A DNA stretch of 64,000 nucleotides from Lachnoclostridium sp. An131 (GTDB lineage Bacteria; Bacillota; Clostridia; Lachnospirales; Lachnospiraceae). Below the pieces are notes generated by a model. That model saw only the letters and a program-made list of their open reading frames with translations, made no database searches and was not told the origin of the DNA. The stretch covers positions 88,046 to 152,045 of the forward strand of contig NZ_NFLI01000010.1 of the NCBI RefSeq assembly GCF_002160825.1, given 5' to 3'. This document shows, one piece after another, positions 35,406 to 45,495 of this stretch. Numbering within the stretch: position 1 is the first letter of the stretch; every line of letters starts with the position of its first letter. The translations under genes were made by a program, and so were the position numbers.

Positions 35406-37091
35406 TTATTTTTTCTTTTCGTCCAGATCGTCCGCATCAAAGGTATCCTCCAGCGGAGCGCCTGCCGGCATCATCGGAAATACCTTATCGTCATTGTCAA
35501 TGATGCAGTCGATCACCACCGGACGGCCCAGAGCGATGGCCTTCTCCAGCGCGGGAGCCACCTCCTCGCGTTTTGTCACGCGCATTCCTTCCGCCCCGAG
35601 CGCCTCTGCCAGCTTCACAAAATCTACATTGTCATTCAGAACCGTCGCTGAATAGCGGCGCCCATAAAACAGATTCTGCCACTGACGCACCATGCCCAGC
35701 ACATGATTATTCAGCACAAGCTGAATCACAGGAATATTGTAGCGGGCAGCCGTAGCCAGCTCATTCATATTCATGCGGAAGCAGCCGTCTCCCGCCACAT
35801 TGACCACCAGCTTATCCGGGCATCCAAGCTTTGCCCCCAGACTTGCGCCGAGGCCATAGCCCATGGTTCCAAGGCCGCCGGAGGTCAGGAATGTCCTCGG
35901 CTCCCGGTACTTGTAATACTGAGCCGCCCACATCTGATTCTGTCCCACCTCTGTCACGATCAGCGCGTCGCCCTTTGTGATTCGGTAAAGCTCCTGCAGC
36001 ACATAGGGACCTGTCAGCCGATCCTCGCTGTACTTCAGCGGATATTTGTTCTTTAAGGCTGTAATCTCTTCCAGCCAGGATTTATGTTCCTTCTCAGGAA
36101 GCTTCGGATTCAGAATCTGAAGCACAGACTTCACATCTCCAATGATGCTGCTGTCTACGATCACATTTTTATTGATCTCCGCCGGATCAATGTCGATCTG
36201 GAGAATTTTCGCCTTCTTGGCAAACCGGGATGCGTCTCCGGTCACCCGCTCGCTGAACCTGGCGCCAATGGTAATCAGCAGATCGCAGTGTACCACTCCG
36301 AAATTGGACGCCTTTGTGCCATGCATTCCCAGCATGCCTGTGTACAGCGGATCCTCTCCCGGAAACGCGCCCTTTCCCATCAGAGAATCGCAGACCGGAG
36401 CCTGAATCTTATGGGCAAGCTCTGACACCTCCCTCGACGCATCTGAGATCGACGCGCCTCCGCCTACGAAGATAAAGGGCCGCTTTGCCTGAGAAATCAT
36501 TTCAACCGCTCGGTCTATATCCTCCTCGCGGATAGTGTCCGCCACACGGACAATGGCTTCCGGCTCCTTACGCTCATATTCGGTCTCTGCTCCTGTGACA
36601 TTCTTGGTGATATCTACAAGAACCGGTCCCGGGCGGCCGCTCCGGGCGATATGAAAGGCCCTGCGGAGCACCGGAGCCAGCATTTCCACATCCTTCACGA
36701 TAAAATTATGCTTCGTGATCGGCATGGTAATTCCGGCAATATCTACCTCCTGGAAGGAATCTCTTCCAAGCAGGCTTTTTCCTACATTCGCCGTAATCGC
36801 CACCACCGGGACAGAATCCATATAGGCTGTCGCAATTCCTGTTACGAGATTCGTGGCTCCCGGCCCGGAGGTCGCCATGCAGACTCCCACCTTGCCTGTA
36901 GCGCGGGCATATCCGTCCGCCGCATGGGACGCTCCCTGCTCATGGGAGGTCAAAATATGGCGGATCTCATCACTATGCTTATACAGCGCGTCATAAATGT
37001 CCAGTATCGCGCCGCCCGGGTATCCGAATACAGTGTCCACTCCCTGTTCCTTCAGACACTCGATTACTATCTCTGCTCCTTTCAGCTGCAT
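35406..37091 (-). CDS. ilvB: Acetolactate synthase large subunit
   Basis: 561 residues with the ThDP-activating Glu in LTSHEQGASHAADGYARA, the ThDP motif GDGCFRMNMNELAT ending in LVLNN, and the FAD-region QNQMWAAQYYKY. Synthesis of acetolactate and acetohydroxybutyrate starts the Val/Leu/Ile routes. No small regulatory subunit (ilvN) follows, so either it is elsewhere or the enzyme works alone. It is 111 bp after ilvD. Confidence 0.96.
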   Translation of the reverse strand: MQLKGAEIVIECLKEQGVDTVFGYPGGAILDIYDALYKHSDEIRHILTSHEQGASHAADGYARATGKVGVCMATSGPGATNLVTGIATAYMDSVPVVAITANVGKSLLGRDSFQEVDIAGITMPITKHNFIVKDVEMLAPVLRRAFHIARSGRPGPVLVDITKNVTGAETEYERKEPEAIVRVADTIREEDIDRAVEMISQAKRPFIFVGGGASISDASREVSELAHKIQAPVCDSLMGKGAFPGEDPLYTGMLGMHGTKASNFGVVHCDLLITIGARFSERVTGDASRFAKKAKILQIDIDPAEINKNVIVDSSIIGDVKSVLQILNPKLPEKEHKSWLEEITALKNKYPLKYSEDRLTGPYVLQELYRITKGDALIVTEVGQNQMWAAQYYKYREPRTFLTSGGLGTMGYGLGASLGAKLGCPDKLVVNVAGDGCFRMNMNELATAARYNIPVIQLVLNNHVLGMVRQWQNLFYGRRYSATVLNDNVDFVKLAEALGAEGMRVTKREEVAPALEKAIALGRPVVIDCIIDNDDKVFPMMPAGAPLEDTFDADDLDEKKK

Positions 37092-37131
37092 AATTCATCT
37101 CCCCTTATATCTCTGATTTTTTGCGGCTGCC

Positions 37132-37155
37132 GTAAAGCAGCCGCACTGTTCTTTC
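37132..37155 (-). other. Intercistronic hairpin between ilvD and ilvB
   Basis: TGCGGCTGC and GCAGCCGCA (9 bp, 6-nt loop) sit in the 111-bp gap. On the minus strand the stem is followed by A residues, not T, so it is not an intrinsic terminator. It may be an mRNA processing or stability element. Confidence 0.5.
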
Positions 37156-37202
37156 TTTATTCCGCATCCGCCATGGCCCCTGCCAGGCTCCATGGCAGTC
37201 CC

Positions 37203-38864
37203 TTACAGCTCCAGAATCGCGCCGCGGTTTCCGGAAGTCACCATCTTCGCATAGCGGGCCAGGTAACCGGTCGTCACCTTTGGCTCTCTGGGCTGCCATT
37301 TTTCCCTTCTGGCTGCCAGCTCTTCCTCGGAAACCAGAAGCTCCAGCTTGTTATTCGGGATATCGATCAGAATCCTGTCTCCTTCCTCTACCAGGGCAAT
37401 CGGTCCTCCCACAGCAGCCTCCGGAGAGACATGCCCGATGGAAGCGCCTCTGGAAGCGCCGCTGAAACGGCCGTCTGTGATCAGCGCTACCGTTGATCCC
37501 AGACCCATGCCTGCAATGGCGGAAGTCGGATTCAGCATTTCACGCATACCCGGTCCTCCCTTGGGGCCTTCATAGCGGATCACAACCACATCGCCTGCCA
37601 CGATTTTTCCGCCCTTGATCGCCTCGATGGCGTCCTCCTCGCAGTCAAAGACGCGGGCCGGGCCCTCGTGTACCATCATCTCCGGCACAACGGCAGAACG
37701 CTTCACGACAGCCGTATCCGGGGCCAGGTTTCCTTTCAGAACGGCGATGCCGCCGATCTCGCTGTAGGGATTGTCGACAGGCCGAATGACCTCCGGATTC
37801 TTATTCACACAGCCCTCGATATTCTCGCCTACCGTCTTTCCTGTCACTGTCATCAGATCGGTATACAGAAGTCCTTTCTTATTCAGCTCATTCATCACAG
37901 CGTAGACTCCGCCGGCTTCATTCAAATCCTCGATATAGGTCGGGCCTGCCGGAGCCAGATGGCACAGGTTCGGTGTCTTTGCGCTCATCTCATTGGCGAT
38001 CTCCATATTCAGCTCCACGCCTGCCTCATGGGCGATAGCCGGAAGATGCAGCATACTGTTCGTCGAGCATCCGAGAGCCATATCTACCGTCAGTGCGTTC
38101 AGGAACGCCTTCTCTGTCATAATGTCTCTGGGGCGGATATTTCTCTTCAAAAGCTCCATGACCTGCATGCCGGCATGCTTCGCCAGCTTGATTCTCTCGG
38201 AATAGACCGCAGGAATCGTTCCGTTGCCGCGAAGGCCCATGCCAAGCGCCTCAGTCAGGCAGTTCATGCTGTTGGCCGTATACATGCCGGAGCAGGAGCC
38301 GCAGGTCGGACATACCTTTTCCTCAAACTCACGTACGTCCTCCTCTGTCATAGTTCCCGCAGAATAAGCGCCCACCGCCTCAAACATGCTGGAAAGGCTG
38401 CGCTTCTCGCCCTTCACATGGCCAGCCATCATAGGGCCGCCGCTGACAAATACAGTCGGCACATTGATACGGGCCGCCGCCATCAGAAGGCCGGGAACAT
38501 TCTTGTCACAGTTCGGAACCATCACAAGAGCGTCGAACTGGTGGGCCATCGCCATGGCCTCCGTGGAATCTGCAATCAGATCACGGGTTACCAGGGAATA
38601 TTTCATTCCGATATGTCCCATAGCGATACCGTCGCAGACCGCGATCGCCGGGAATACAATAGGAGTTCCTCCTGCCATCGCCACACCCATCTTCACTGCT
38701 TCCACAATTTTATCCAGATTCATGTGGCCGGGAACAATTTCGTTATAAGAGCTCACAATGCCAACCAGCGGCCGGTCCAGCTCCTCCTGGGTCATGCCCA
38801 GGGCGTTAAACAGGCTTCTGTGGGGGGCCTGCTGCATTCCTTTTGTTACTGCGTCACTTCTCAT
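37203..38864 (-). CDS. ilvD: Dihydroxy-acid dehydratase
   Basis: From [19 protein letters not shown] the enzyme has 553 residues, the normal length; an open extension to 38936 is not conserved in style. Fe-S ligands are in [10 protein letters not shown] and [17 protein letters not shown], and the C-terminal [20 protein letters not shown] is diagnostic. It dehydrates dihydroxy-isovalerate and dihydroxy-methylvalerate. It lies between leuB (95 bp) and ilvB. Confidence 0.97.
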   Translation of the reverse strand: MRSDAVTKGMQQAPHRSLFNALGMTQEELDRPLVGIVSSYNEIVPGHMNLDKIVEAVKMGVAMAGGTPIVFPAIAVCDGIAMGHIGMKYSLVTRDLIADSTEAMAMAHQFDALVMVPNCDKNVPGLLMAAARINVPTVFVSGGPMMAGHVKGEKRSLSSMFEAVGAYSAGTMTEEDVREFEEKVCPTCGSCSGMYTANSMNCLTEALGMGLRGNGTIPAVYSERIKLAKHAGMQVMELLKRNIRPRDIMTEKAFLNALTVDMALGCSTNSMLHLPAIAHEAGVELNMEIANEMSAKTPNLCHLAPAGPTYIEDLNEAGGVYAVMNELNKKGLLYTDLMTVTGKTVGENIEGCVNKNPEVIRPVDNPYSEIGGIAVLKGNLAPDTAVVKRSAVVPEMMVHEGPARVFDCEEDAIEAIKGGKIVAGDVVVIRYEGPKGGPGMREMLNPTSAIAGMGLGSTVALITDGRFSGASRGASIGHVSPEAAVGGPIALVEEGDRILIDIPNNKLELLVSEEELAARREKWQPREPKVTTGYLARYAKMVTSGNRGAILEL

Positions 38865-38959
38865 ATCTGTGTATCCTCCTCTTCCATTTCTGTATCTGCA
38901 GGGAGCGCCGGCGGCATCTCCGGCAGTCCCTTTCATTCATAACATCCGTTCTCTGTCTT

Positions 38960-40042
38960 TCAGATCCGTTCGGCTATCAGATCTCCTATCTTGGCCGTAC
39001 CCACCTTCGTACAGCCCTCCGACATAATGTCTCCGGTACGGTATCCTTCGGTCAGCACCTGCTGGACAGCCGCCTCGATGGCGTCTGCCTCCCTGTCCAA
39101 ATCAAAGCTGTAGCGCAGCAGCATCGCCGCAGAAAGCACTGTCGCTATGGGATTGGCAATATCCTGGCCCGCGATGTCCGGCGCGGAACCGCCGCTGGGC
39201 TCATACAGGCCAAACTTCGTATCATTTAAGCTGGCGCTTGCAAGCATTCCGATAGAGCCCGTGACCATGCTGGCCTCATCTGAGAGAATGTCTCCAAACA
39301 TATTTTCTGTCAGAATCACGTCAAACTGAGAGGGATCCTTTACCAGCTGCATTGCGCAGTTGTCCACGAGCATATGGGACAGCTCGATATCCGGATAGTC
39401 CTTTGCCACTTCCTCCACTATTTTTCTCCAGAGCCGGGAGGAATCCAGCACGTTGGCCTTATCCACGCTGCAGACCCTTCCTCTTCTCTTGCCTGCGATA
39501 TCAAAGGCCTTTTTCGCAATCCGGCGGATCTCATTCTCGTTATATACCAGAGTGTCAACGGCTGTCAGCACTCCGTCTATCTCCTTGGTCCCCCGCTCTC
39601 CGAAATACAGGCCTCCTGTCAGCTCACGCATAATCATCATATCAAAGCCCTTTTCGCTGATTTCCTCCCGCAGCGGGCAGGCATGCCGCAGTTCTTTATA
39701 GAGGATGGCCGGACGCAGATTTGCAAAAAGCCCCAGAGATTTGCGAAGCTTCAAAAGCCCCGCTTCAGGCCGTCTGTCCGGCGGAAGCTGATACCAGGGT
39801 GATGTAGCCGCGTTGCCTCCGATAGAACCCATCAGCACCGCATCACTGTTCTTCGCCGCCTGAATCGTCTCGTCCGTCAGCGGCACACCGTGTACATCGA
39901 TGGAGGCACCGCCCATCAGAAGCTCTGTATACTCAATTTCATGGCCAAATTTCTCAGCCGTCTTATCCAGGGCCTTTCTCGCTTCCCGGACGATCTCCGG
40001 GCCGATACCGTCGCCGGGTATCACTGCCAGCTTTAATTTCAT
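38960..40042 (-). CDS. leuB: 3-isopropylmalate dehydrogenase
   Basis: The 360-residue protein begins [14 protein letters not shown] and contains [18 protein letters not shown], the substrate Arg region [14 protein letters not shown] and the metal-binding site [39 protein letters not shown] precedes the C-terminus. It oxidises 3-isopropylmalate in the leucine branch. It is the first visible gene of the leuB-ilvD-ilvB operon. leuA and leuCD are not in the window. Confidence 0.97.
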   Translation of the reverse strand: MKLKLAVIPGDGIGPEIVREARKALDKTAEKFGHEIEYTELLMGGASIDVHGVPLTDETIQAAKNSDAVLMGSIGGNAATSPWYQLPPDRRPEAGLLKLRKSLGLFANLRPAILYKELRHACPLREEISEKGFDMMIMRELTGGLYFGERGTKEIDGVLTAVDTLVYNENEIRRIAKKAFDIAGKRRGRVCSVDKANVLDSSRLWRKIVEEVAKDYPDIELSHMLVDNCAMQLVKDPSQFDVILTENMFGDILSDEASMVTGSIGMLASASLNDTKFGLYEPSGGSAPDIAGQDIANPIATVLSAAMLLRYSFDLDREADAIEAAVQQVLTEGYRTGDIMSEGCTKVGTAKIGDLIAERI

Positions 40043-40076
40043 TCTCTCATCATCCCTTCTTCTTTCATAAAATTAC

Positions 40077-40116
40077 ATATTATTAATAATATAGACCAAA
40101 AACTCCTTTTTTTCAA
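40077..40116 (-). promoter_or_regulatory. leuB promoter with a 16-bp AT palindrome
   Basis: TTGAAA (40116-40111) and TATATT (40093-40088) are 17 bp apart. The perfect palindrome ATATTATTAATAATAT (40077-40092) overlaps the -10 and the start site, a typical place for a repressor operator. Confidence 0.72.
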
Positions 40117-40384
40117 CCGGGAGTTCGGGTTTTAAAAAGGCTTTAAAGAGATTTTAACACGGTAAAGGAGAAAAGGAAAGATATTTATATTCATAAATGG
40201 ATTATGCTTTTTTCTTTCCGGCAGACGGAAATTCTGGCAGTTCGCCGCCATTTTCATAGATACCAGAGAACTATACCGGAAGGCGGAGAAGAATTCTTCA
40301 CCGTCATATCAGAAAGGAGCTGCGCAGCCGCCTGGTTGCCTTTAAAGAACAGATACAGCCCAAAGACACAATCCGTTGATCATA
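40117..40384. other. Intergenic stretch upstream of the leuB promoter
   Basis: No convincing gene is seen. A plus-strand frame from 40204 reads into the terminator and the converging gene with atypical composition. No T-box (AGGGTGGNACCGCG) or other leader motif was found before leuB. Confidence 0.5.
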
Positions 40385-40423
40385 AAAACAGCCGAGAGAG
40401 GCTTTACCTCCTCCGGCTGTTTT
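40385..40423 (-). terminator. Terminator after the membrane-protein gene
   Basis: AAAACAGCCG and CGGCTGTTTT form a 10-bp stem. A T-run follows on both strands (five T on the minus strand). It should end transcription from 40466-41986. Confidence 0.85.
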
Positions 40424-40465
40424 GTGCTCTATACACAGCGCCCGGTAAAATGAACACCTTCTCCT

Positions 40466-41755
40466 TTACCCCTGCTCATATTGTCCGACCAGCTCCCGTA
40501 CCTCAGCCTCATTCTGTTCCGCATCCACGCTCAACACAGTAAAGGCCCTCCACTCCGCGCATCTTTTTTCTCCTTCGCCAGTCAGCTCATATTCTTCCAG
40601 AACATATCCTGTCATCACCCCATATTCATTCAGTGTATACTCTTCCATCGCTCCGACAATGCCGCTCACTTCGACCGCGCCGATTCTCTCCAGTGCCGTC
40701 TCATAATCTGGCCCGTACTCTACAATATACACGGTCTGTCCATCCCGTCGTTCCTTTGTGATGCTTTCAATAGCTTCGAGCTGCAACGGCAGGATGCCGG
40801 TGTAAGGCTGTGTATTTTCGTACGGCATTTCTCCATTTGCCTGGTAGTCCCGTTCAGAAATCCAGCTTTTTCCTTCGGCAATATGCCATTCCATCTCTGA
40901 GTCCCTGAAAAACTCCTGATATACCTCATCTGTACCAGGCTCCAGCACCATCGTATACAGCATATCCGGCGTAATCCAGTAAAAGGAGTGCGCAATACCG
41001 CCATTCTGGAAGGCCGCACCTTCTTCTGCGTCCGCGTCTCTGTAGAAGCATTCCATCTTTACACTTTCCAGTTCCTCGTATCCTTCCCTGCCCTTTTCTA
41101 TCGCATCCGCATATTCTTTTTCTTCTTCTGTCAGATTTTTCATATAAACTAAATTATTTCTCAAAAACACACGGGTAATCCCTGTCCCGGCAAATATTCC
41201 ATACCCTGCCAGCGCCAGCACGCAAATCAGCACAATTGTAATTCCGAACATCTTTGCTCTTTTTCCTTTTTCCTCTTCTGTAGACATTGCATAATGAAAA
41301 TATGCCAGGTGACAGAGCAGCCAGAAGGCGAGCGCTCCCAAAGCAAAGGCAATCCATGCACGGTAATCCTGCAGGCCCCAGAATCCATATGCTCCTGCCA
41401 GCGCCCATATCCCGGCCAATACCCCATAACACACAAAGCACCACATTCCGCCGGTTCGGTCGAAAAACTCCTGCGTCCCGTAAAAACAGCTGTATAAGAA
41501 ACGTGCCAGCTCTGTTATCGAGATTCCTAACAAAGCCACAAGCCACAGGCTTTCTGCAGGAACCATTCCATGACTGCCATCTGCCATGGTCAAAACGGAA
41601 AAAAGCCGAAGCAGGAAAGCCAAAATACCGATCACCAAAATAAGAAGCCTGTAGCTCCAGCAATATCCGTTTTTCTTTATCTGCTCCATCCGTTCATCCG
41701 CCGCAACCTGCTCCGGGCTGCAAAGAACATTCCACAAAATCCAGTCTCGTTTCAT
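40466..41755 (-). CDS. Multi-spanning membrane protein paired with an XRE regulator, function unknown
   Basis: 429 residues. After a short cytoplasmic start (RDWILWNVLCSPEQVAADE) there are about five hydrophobic segments up to residue 195. A soluble acidic part follows (about 200-429) with several aromatic residues and no catalytic motif that I recognise. The start is 33 bp after the XRE gene, suggesting one transcription unit in which the regulator controls the membrane protein. The soluble part may sense an extracellular ligand (speculative). Confidence 0.65.
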   Translation of the reverse strand: MKRDWILWNVLCSPEQVAADERMEQIKKNGYCWSYRLLILVIGILAFLLRLFSVLTMADGSHGMVPAESLWLVALLGISITELARFLYSCFYGTQEFFDRTGGMWCFVCYGVLAGIWALAGAYGFWGLQDYRAWIAFALGALAFWLLCHLAYFHYAMSTEEEKGKRAKMFGITIVLICVLALAGYGIFAGTGITRVFLRNNLVYMKNLTEEEKEYADAIEKGREGYEELESVKMECFYRDADAEEGAAFQNGGIAHSFYWITPDMLYTMVLEPGTDEVYQEFFRDSEMEWHIAEGKSWISERDYQANGEMPYENTQPYTGILPLQLEAIESITKERRDGQTVYIVEYGPDYETALERIGAVEVSGIVGAMEEYTLNEYGVMTGYVLEEYELTGEGEKRCAEWRAFTVLSVDAEQNEAEVRELVGQYEQG

Positions 41756-41788
41756 TTTCCTTTCCCCTCCGTTTGATACCGCCCTTCT

Positions 41789-41986
41789 TTACTCGTCCCA
41801 GAATATCTCATCCAGCGTCTTTCCCAGAACGCGGCAGATGCTGACGCAGAGATTCAATGTAGGATTATAGTCTCCCCGCTCGATCATATTGATGGTCTGC
41901 CTCGACACCCCTGCCCTGTGAGCCAGCTCCTCCTGTGACAAATCAAGCTCCGCCCGCGCGGCCTTCAGCTTCAAATTCTTTTTCAT
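41789..41986 (-). CDS. XRE family transcriptional regulator (short YozG-like type)
   Basis: From MKKNLKLKAARAELDLSQEE the protein is just one helix-turn-helix of 65 residues: QEELAHRAGVSRQTINMIERG followed by YNPTLNLCVSICRVLGKTLDEIFW. This class is usually encoded beside a membrane protein, as here. An open extension to 42049 is dropped because the shorter form is the conserved unit. Confidence 0.9.
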   Translation of the reverse strand: MKKNLKLKAARAELDLSQEELAHRAGVSRQTINMIERGDYNPTLNLCVSICRVLGKTLDEIFWDE

Positions 41987-42182
41987 ATCCGAAATCCGTC
42001 CTGTCTTCTGTCCTGATTTTATAGTATTATAAATATGATATTTTGTCAAATATATCTTACATCAAATCAGTAGAACTGTACCAGAAGCAGCAGTACCAGG
42101 GGAACGAACTGCCAAAAGGCATACAAAAGCAGTCTGAATTTTCTATGCTCATCATATATTATCAAAAACGGATTTTTTGCAT

Positions 42183-43001
42183 ATGAAGCTGCCTTTGAAA
42201 AATATCCTGCATACCTCAGGCTCTCTTCTTCTCCTGGTCCTTGCTTATTTTATCGGTCAGGGCTTCGCCCGCTTTACCACAGCGAACGCCATAATCACCG
42301 CGGAAAGCACTGCCTCCGCCAACTGGGGCCTGAGCTTTCAGGAGGAAGGGAAGGCTCCCGTGGCCAACGCCTCCGCCTCCTATCTCTCCCAGTACGATGC
42401 CTATTATATAGAAGAAACAGAAGAGAAAAGGATTTACCTGACCTTCGACTGCGGCTTTGAAAGCGGCTGCACCCCTGCGATTCTGGACGCCCTGAAAAAG
42501 CATAACGCTCCGGCCGCCTTTTTTATCGTGGGAAATTATCTGGAAACAAGTCCGGAGCTGGTGAAGCGAATGGTCGAGGAAGGCCACACCGTCGGAAATC
42601 ACACCTACCATCATCCGGATATGTCCCAAATCAGTACGGAAACCGATTTTTCCAAAGAGCTCCAGTCGCTGGAAGCCCTCTATGAGGAAACCATCGGACA
42701 GCCCATGGCGAAATATTATCGGCCGCCTCAGGGCATTTACAGCGAAGCCAATCTGCAGATGGCCTATGACCTGGGCTACCAGACCTTTTTCTGGAGCCTG
42801 GCCTATGTGGACTGGTATCAGGATGATCAGCCCACGAAAGAGGAGGCCTTTGAAAAACTGATACCCAGAATCCATCCTGGCGCCGTAGTGCTGCTTCACA
42901 ATACCTCCCAGACCAACGCCGACATCCTTGACGAGCTTCTGACAAAATGGGAAGAGATGGGCTATACCTTCCATCCCTTAAGCGAGCTGTGCGGCGTATA
43001 A
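42183..43001 (+). CDS. Polysaccharide deacetylase, PdaA-like (delta-lactam de-N-acetylase)
   Basis: 272 residues with an N-terminal membrane anchor or signal (about 8-26), then a NodB domain. Motif 1 is LTFDCGFESG, motif 2 is HTVGNHTYHHPDMS (metal-binding HxxxH), and the later motifs are YYRPPQGIYS and GAVVLLHNTSQ. In motif 1 the second Asp of the usual TFDDG is Cys, as in PdaA. PdaA removes the acetyl group from muramic acid on the way to muramic-delta-lactam in spore cortex, which suggests a spore-former. No strong ribosome site precedes the ATG. Confidence 0.88.
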   Translation: MKLPLKNILHTSGSLLLLVLAYFIGQGFARFTTANAIITAESTASANWGLSFQEEGKAPVANASASYLSQYDAYYIEETEEKRIYLTFDCGFESGCTPAILDALKKHNAPAAFFIVGNYLETSPELVKRMVEEGHTVGNHTYHHPDMSQISTETDFSKELQSLEALYEETIGQPMAKYYRPPQGIYSEANLQMAYDLGYQTFFWSLAYVDWYQDDQPTKEEAFEKLIPRIHPGAVVLLHNTSQTNADILDELLTKWEEMGYTFHPLSELCGV

Positions 43002-43036
43002 TGCAGGTTTGCTCCTTCTGAATTTCATACAAAGCA

Positions 43037-43082
43037 TACCGGCACAAAATGCAGGACTCAGTCCCTGTATTTTGTGCCGGTA
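43037..43082. terminator. Long hairpin after the deacetylase gene
   Basis: TACCGGCACAAAATGCAGG and its near-complement ending GTGCCGGTA form a stem of about 20 bp with one mismatch or bulge. The T-run is weak (TATTATTT), so termination efficiency is uncertain. Confidence 0.6.
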
Positions 43083-43134
43083 TTATTTCAGCAATGGCGT
43101 ATCAACGGCTGAATTTTCCTTTCTGCTAAAACCA

Positions 43135-43186
43135 TTGACAAAGAAGTGCTTATAGTGTATAGTGTGCTTATCAGAACATCACACTA
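43135..43186 (+). promoter_or_regulatory. Promoter and operator of the GntR-ABC operon
   Basis: TTGACA (43135-43140) and TATAGT (43158-43163) are 17 bp apart. An inverted repeat, TAGTGTG (43160-43166) and CACACTA (43180-43186), overlaps the -10 and start site, as expected for repression by the YtrA-type GntR protein encoded next. Confidence 0.8.
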
Positions 43187-43238
43187 ATTATTTTCTGTTC
43201 GGCTATATTGTATCTTGATAAAACAGCAGGAGAAGATC

Positions 43239-43622
43239 ATGAAAATACTGATTTCAAATACCTCTGATACCCCTCTCTACCAGCAGATCAAGGACCAGAT
43301 CACAGATGCCATCCTGAAAGGGGAGCTGAAAGAAGGAGAGCTTCTCCCTTCCATCCGTTCCTTTGCCAATGATCTGCGGGTAAGCGTCCTTACCATCCGC
43401 AGAGTCTATGACGACCTGGAAGAAGAAGGCTATCTTAACAGTCAGGTAGGAATTGGGACCTTTGTATCTACCGGAAATACAGAGCTTCTGCGGGAAGCAA
43501 AACGCCGGCTCGTGGAGTACAAAATGCAGGATATGCTTCAGACTGCAAAAGCTCTGGGAATCAGCAGGCAGGAGCTAAACGATATGATGGAAATCTTATA
43601 TGAGGAGGAGCCTGAGAAATGA
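43239..43622 (+). CDS. GntR family regulator, YtrA subfamily
   Basis: From MKILISNTSDTPLYQQIKDQ the protein has 127 residues, with the winged helix (KEGELLPSIRSFANDLRVS, TIRRVYDDLEEEGY) and a short C-terminal dimerisation tail with no ligand domain. This is the YtrA pattern. CAGGAG lies upstream. The stop overlaps the ABC ATPase start by 4 bp. It most likely represses its own ABC transporter operon. Confidence 0.93.
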   Translation: MKILISNTSDTPLYQQIKDQITDAILKGELKEGELLPSIRSFANDLRVSVLTIRRVYDDLEEEGYLNSQVGIGTFVSTGNTELLREAKRRLVEYKMQDMLQTAKALGISRQELNDMMEILYEEEPEK

Positions 43623-44497
43623 AAAGTATTTTAGAAGTCCGAAATCTCAATAAATCCTACAAAAATTTTTCCCTGCGAAACATCTCATTTTCTCTGCCGG
43701 AGGGCTGTATCACCGGCTTTATCGGAACCAATGGAGCCGGCAAGACTACCACTTTAAAAACCATACTCAGCCTCACGCCAAAAGAGTCCGGAGACATCCG
43801 CTTTTTCGGTATGAATATGGACACAGAGGAACGGCACATCAAAGAACGCCTGGGTGTCGTGTTTGACGGCGGCAGCTTCTATGGCGAGCTTACTCTGCTG
43901 GAAATGAAAGCTCTCGCAGCCTCTTCCTATCGTTCCTGGGACGAAAAAGAATTCCGGCGCTACCTTGAACGCTTTTCTCTGAATCCCCGGCAGAAAATCC
44001 ACACACTTTCCAAAGGCATGCGCATGAAGTACGCCCTTGCACTGGCACTTTCTCATCAGGCAGAATTTCTAATCATGGACGAGCCCACCAGCGGACTGGA
44101 CCCACTGATCCGCAGACAGCTTCTGGATATCTTAAGGGAATACATGAACCGGGGCGGCCGGGGCGTATTTTTTTCCACACACATTACTTCTGACCTGGAC
44201 CAGCTTGCAGATATGCTGGTACTGATAGATCACGGGAAAATCGTGTTTCAGGAGGAAAAGGACTCTTTGCTGGAGCGTTACCGGATTGTAAAGGGTGACA
44301 TAAAAGAGCTTTCCGGCGATGTCCTGCCTTTGCTTCACAACCTTTCCCAAACAGCCTTCGGCTTCACCGCCGTCACAGATCAAGCCGGGGAAATCCAAAA
44401 GGCCATGCCAGACGCAATTCTGGAACGCGCATCTATCGAGGATATTATGCTTTGCCAAATCGAAGGAGGGAAAAAATATGCTGCTTCAGCTGATTAA
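43619..44497 (+). CDS. ABC transporter ATPase, YtrB-like
   Basis: 292 residues with Walker A GTNGAGKTT, a degenerate signature LSKGMRMKYALALAL (the LSGGQ glycine pair reads SKG), Walker B LIMDEPTSGLDP and H-loop FFSTHITSDLDQ. The last 80 residues are a regulatory extension typical of exporters in GntR-regulated operons. The single permease follows, overlapping by 20 bp. Such systems often respond to cell-envelope antibiotics, but the substrate is not known. Confidence 0.9.
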   Translation: MKSILEVRNLNKSYKNFSLRNISFSLPEGCITGFIGTNGAGKTTTLKTILSLTPKESGDIRFFGMNMDTEERHIKERLGVVFDGGSFYGELTLLEMKALAASSYRSWDEKEFRRYLERFSLNPRQKIHTLSKGMRMKYALALALSHQAEFLIMDEPTSGLDPLIRRQLLDILREYMNRGGRGVFFSTHITSDLDQLADMLVLIDHGKIVFQEEKDSLLERYRIVKGDIKELSGDVLPLLHNLSQTAFGFTAVTDQAGEIQKAMPDAILERASIEDIMLCQIEGGKKYAASAD

Positions 44498-45122
44498 AAA
44501 AGATTTTCTGCTTACCTGGAAATACCTGGTTCTCATGGCAGCGCTCTGTTGCTTCTATCCGCTTTTTGTACACTGGCAGATATCAGACACGGCAGCAGTC
44601 CCTGCGGGAACCCTGGCATTTATTCTGATGACCTTCTTTTCCATTCTCTTTGTATTGCTTCAGGCCTTTCAAAAGGAAGCCATGTACCCCAGGGCGGCCG
44701 CTTATCTCTGCGCCCTGCCTTATTCCCGCCGAGATCTGGTGCTCTCAAAATACCTTTTCTTTCTGGGAATCTATCTGGTCTGCTGCCTTATTTACTGGCT
44801 TGAGACGCTTATAGTCCCTGGCCTTGGCAGCTTCGGCCTGTCTGAAGCAGTCCCGGTCCTTGCGGCAGTCTCACTCCTTCTGGGACTCTATCTGCCTGTT
44901 CAGTATCGGTTTGGCTATGAATTTACAAAATACTTTTTTATGTTTGCGATTCTGGGAACCTCTTTTCTACTTCCCATCCTAATCAAATATCTTCCGCCGG
45001 AGCTTCTCTCTTTCCAGATCAGCCCCGGCCTGCTGGCTGCTCTCTTCCTATTCAGCCTTGGCCTGCTGGCCGCCTCCGCGGCGGCGTCTGTCCATTTTTA
45101 TAAGAAAGCAGAGCTTACCTGA
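44478..45122 (+). CDS. ABC-2 type transporter permease
   Basis: From MLLQLIKKDFLLTWKYLVLM the protein has 214 residues with six hydrophobic segments and the cytoplasmic loop LCALPYSRRDLVLSKYLFF typical of this permease group. It would form a homodimeric channel with the ATPase above. The start lies inside the ATPase gene after GGAGGG. An open extension to 44319 is only the ATPase region in another frame. Confidence 0.88.
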   Translation: MLLQLIKKDFLLTWKYLVLMAALCCFYPLFVHWQISDTAAVPAGTLAFILMTFFSILFVLLQAFQKEAMYPRAAAYLCALPYSRRDLVLSKYLFFLGIYLVCCLIYWLETLIVPGLGSFGLSEAVPVLAAVSLLLGLYLPVQYRFGYEFTKYFFMFAILGTSFLLPILIKYLPPELLSFQISPGLLAALFLFSLGLLAASAAASVHFYKKAELT

Positions 45123-45162
45123 AAAGGAATGTATCACTGTGCCAAAAAGGGAGCCGGACTGC

Positions 45163-45492
45163 CTAGTTCAAATCATGCAGATTCATCTTATCCAGCATTT
45201 TTTTCTTCCTTCTCTTCTCCCGGCACACAAAATAAATCGCCAGCAGAACCCACGTGGGGACATTCAGAAGCAAAAACGTAATCAGCAGCGCTCCCAGCAT
45301 GCTCACGACATCGCCCACAGACGCCACGTTCAGACACATAAACAGCGCCCATAAAAATGTAAAAAGCGGCGGCATCAGACCGGGCCACCAGCGCTCTGCT
45401 CTGGCAAGAAACACCTCAAGCACAATCAGCCCTGCCGTTATCCCGGTAAACAGCAGTAAAACTACCCATATCGTCCTGGTCATAATTTCCAT
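45163..45492 (-). CDS. Small three-helix membrane protein downstream of DUF2089
   Basis: 109 residues with three hydrophobic segments (about 7-28, 38-60 and 62-90) and a basic C-terminus (CREKRRKKKMLDKM). I do not recognise a named family with confidence. It starts 3 bp after the DUF2089 gene and is probably controlled by it. Similar pairs of a DUF2089 regulator and a small membrane protein are common in Firmicutes. Confidence 0.72.
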   Translation of the reverse strand: MEIMTRTIWVVLLLFTGITAGLIVLEVFLARAERWWPGLMPPLFTFLWALFMCLNVASVGDVVSMLGALLITFLLLNVPTWVLLAIYFVCREKRRKKKMLDKMNLHDLN

Positions 45493-45495
45493 TAT

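Noticed and set aside
37132..37155. Hairpin between ilvD and ilvB as a terminator
   Set aside because: On the coding strand it is followed by A residues instead of T.
40043..40384. A T-box or leader-peptide attenuator for the leucine/isoleucine operon
   Set aside because: I looked for the AGGGTGGNACCGCG core and for Leu-rich short peptides and found neither.
40204..40542. A 112-codon plus-strand open frame upstream of leuB
   Set aside because: It runs through a terminator hairpin into the converging gene, with no ribosome site and no recognisable family. At most it is a remnant.
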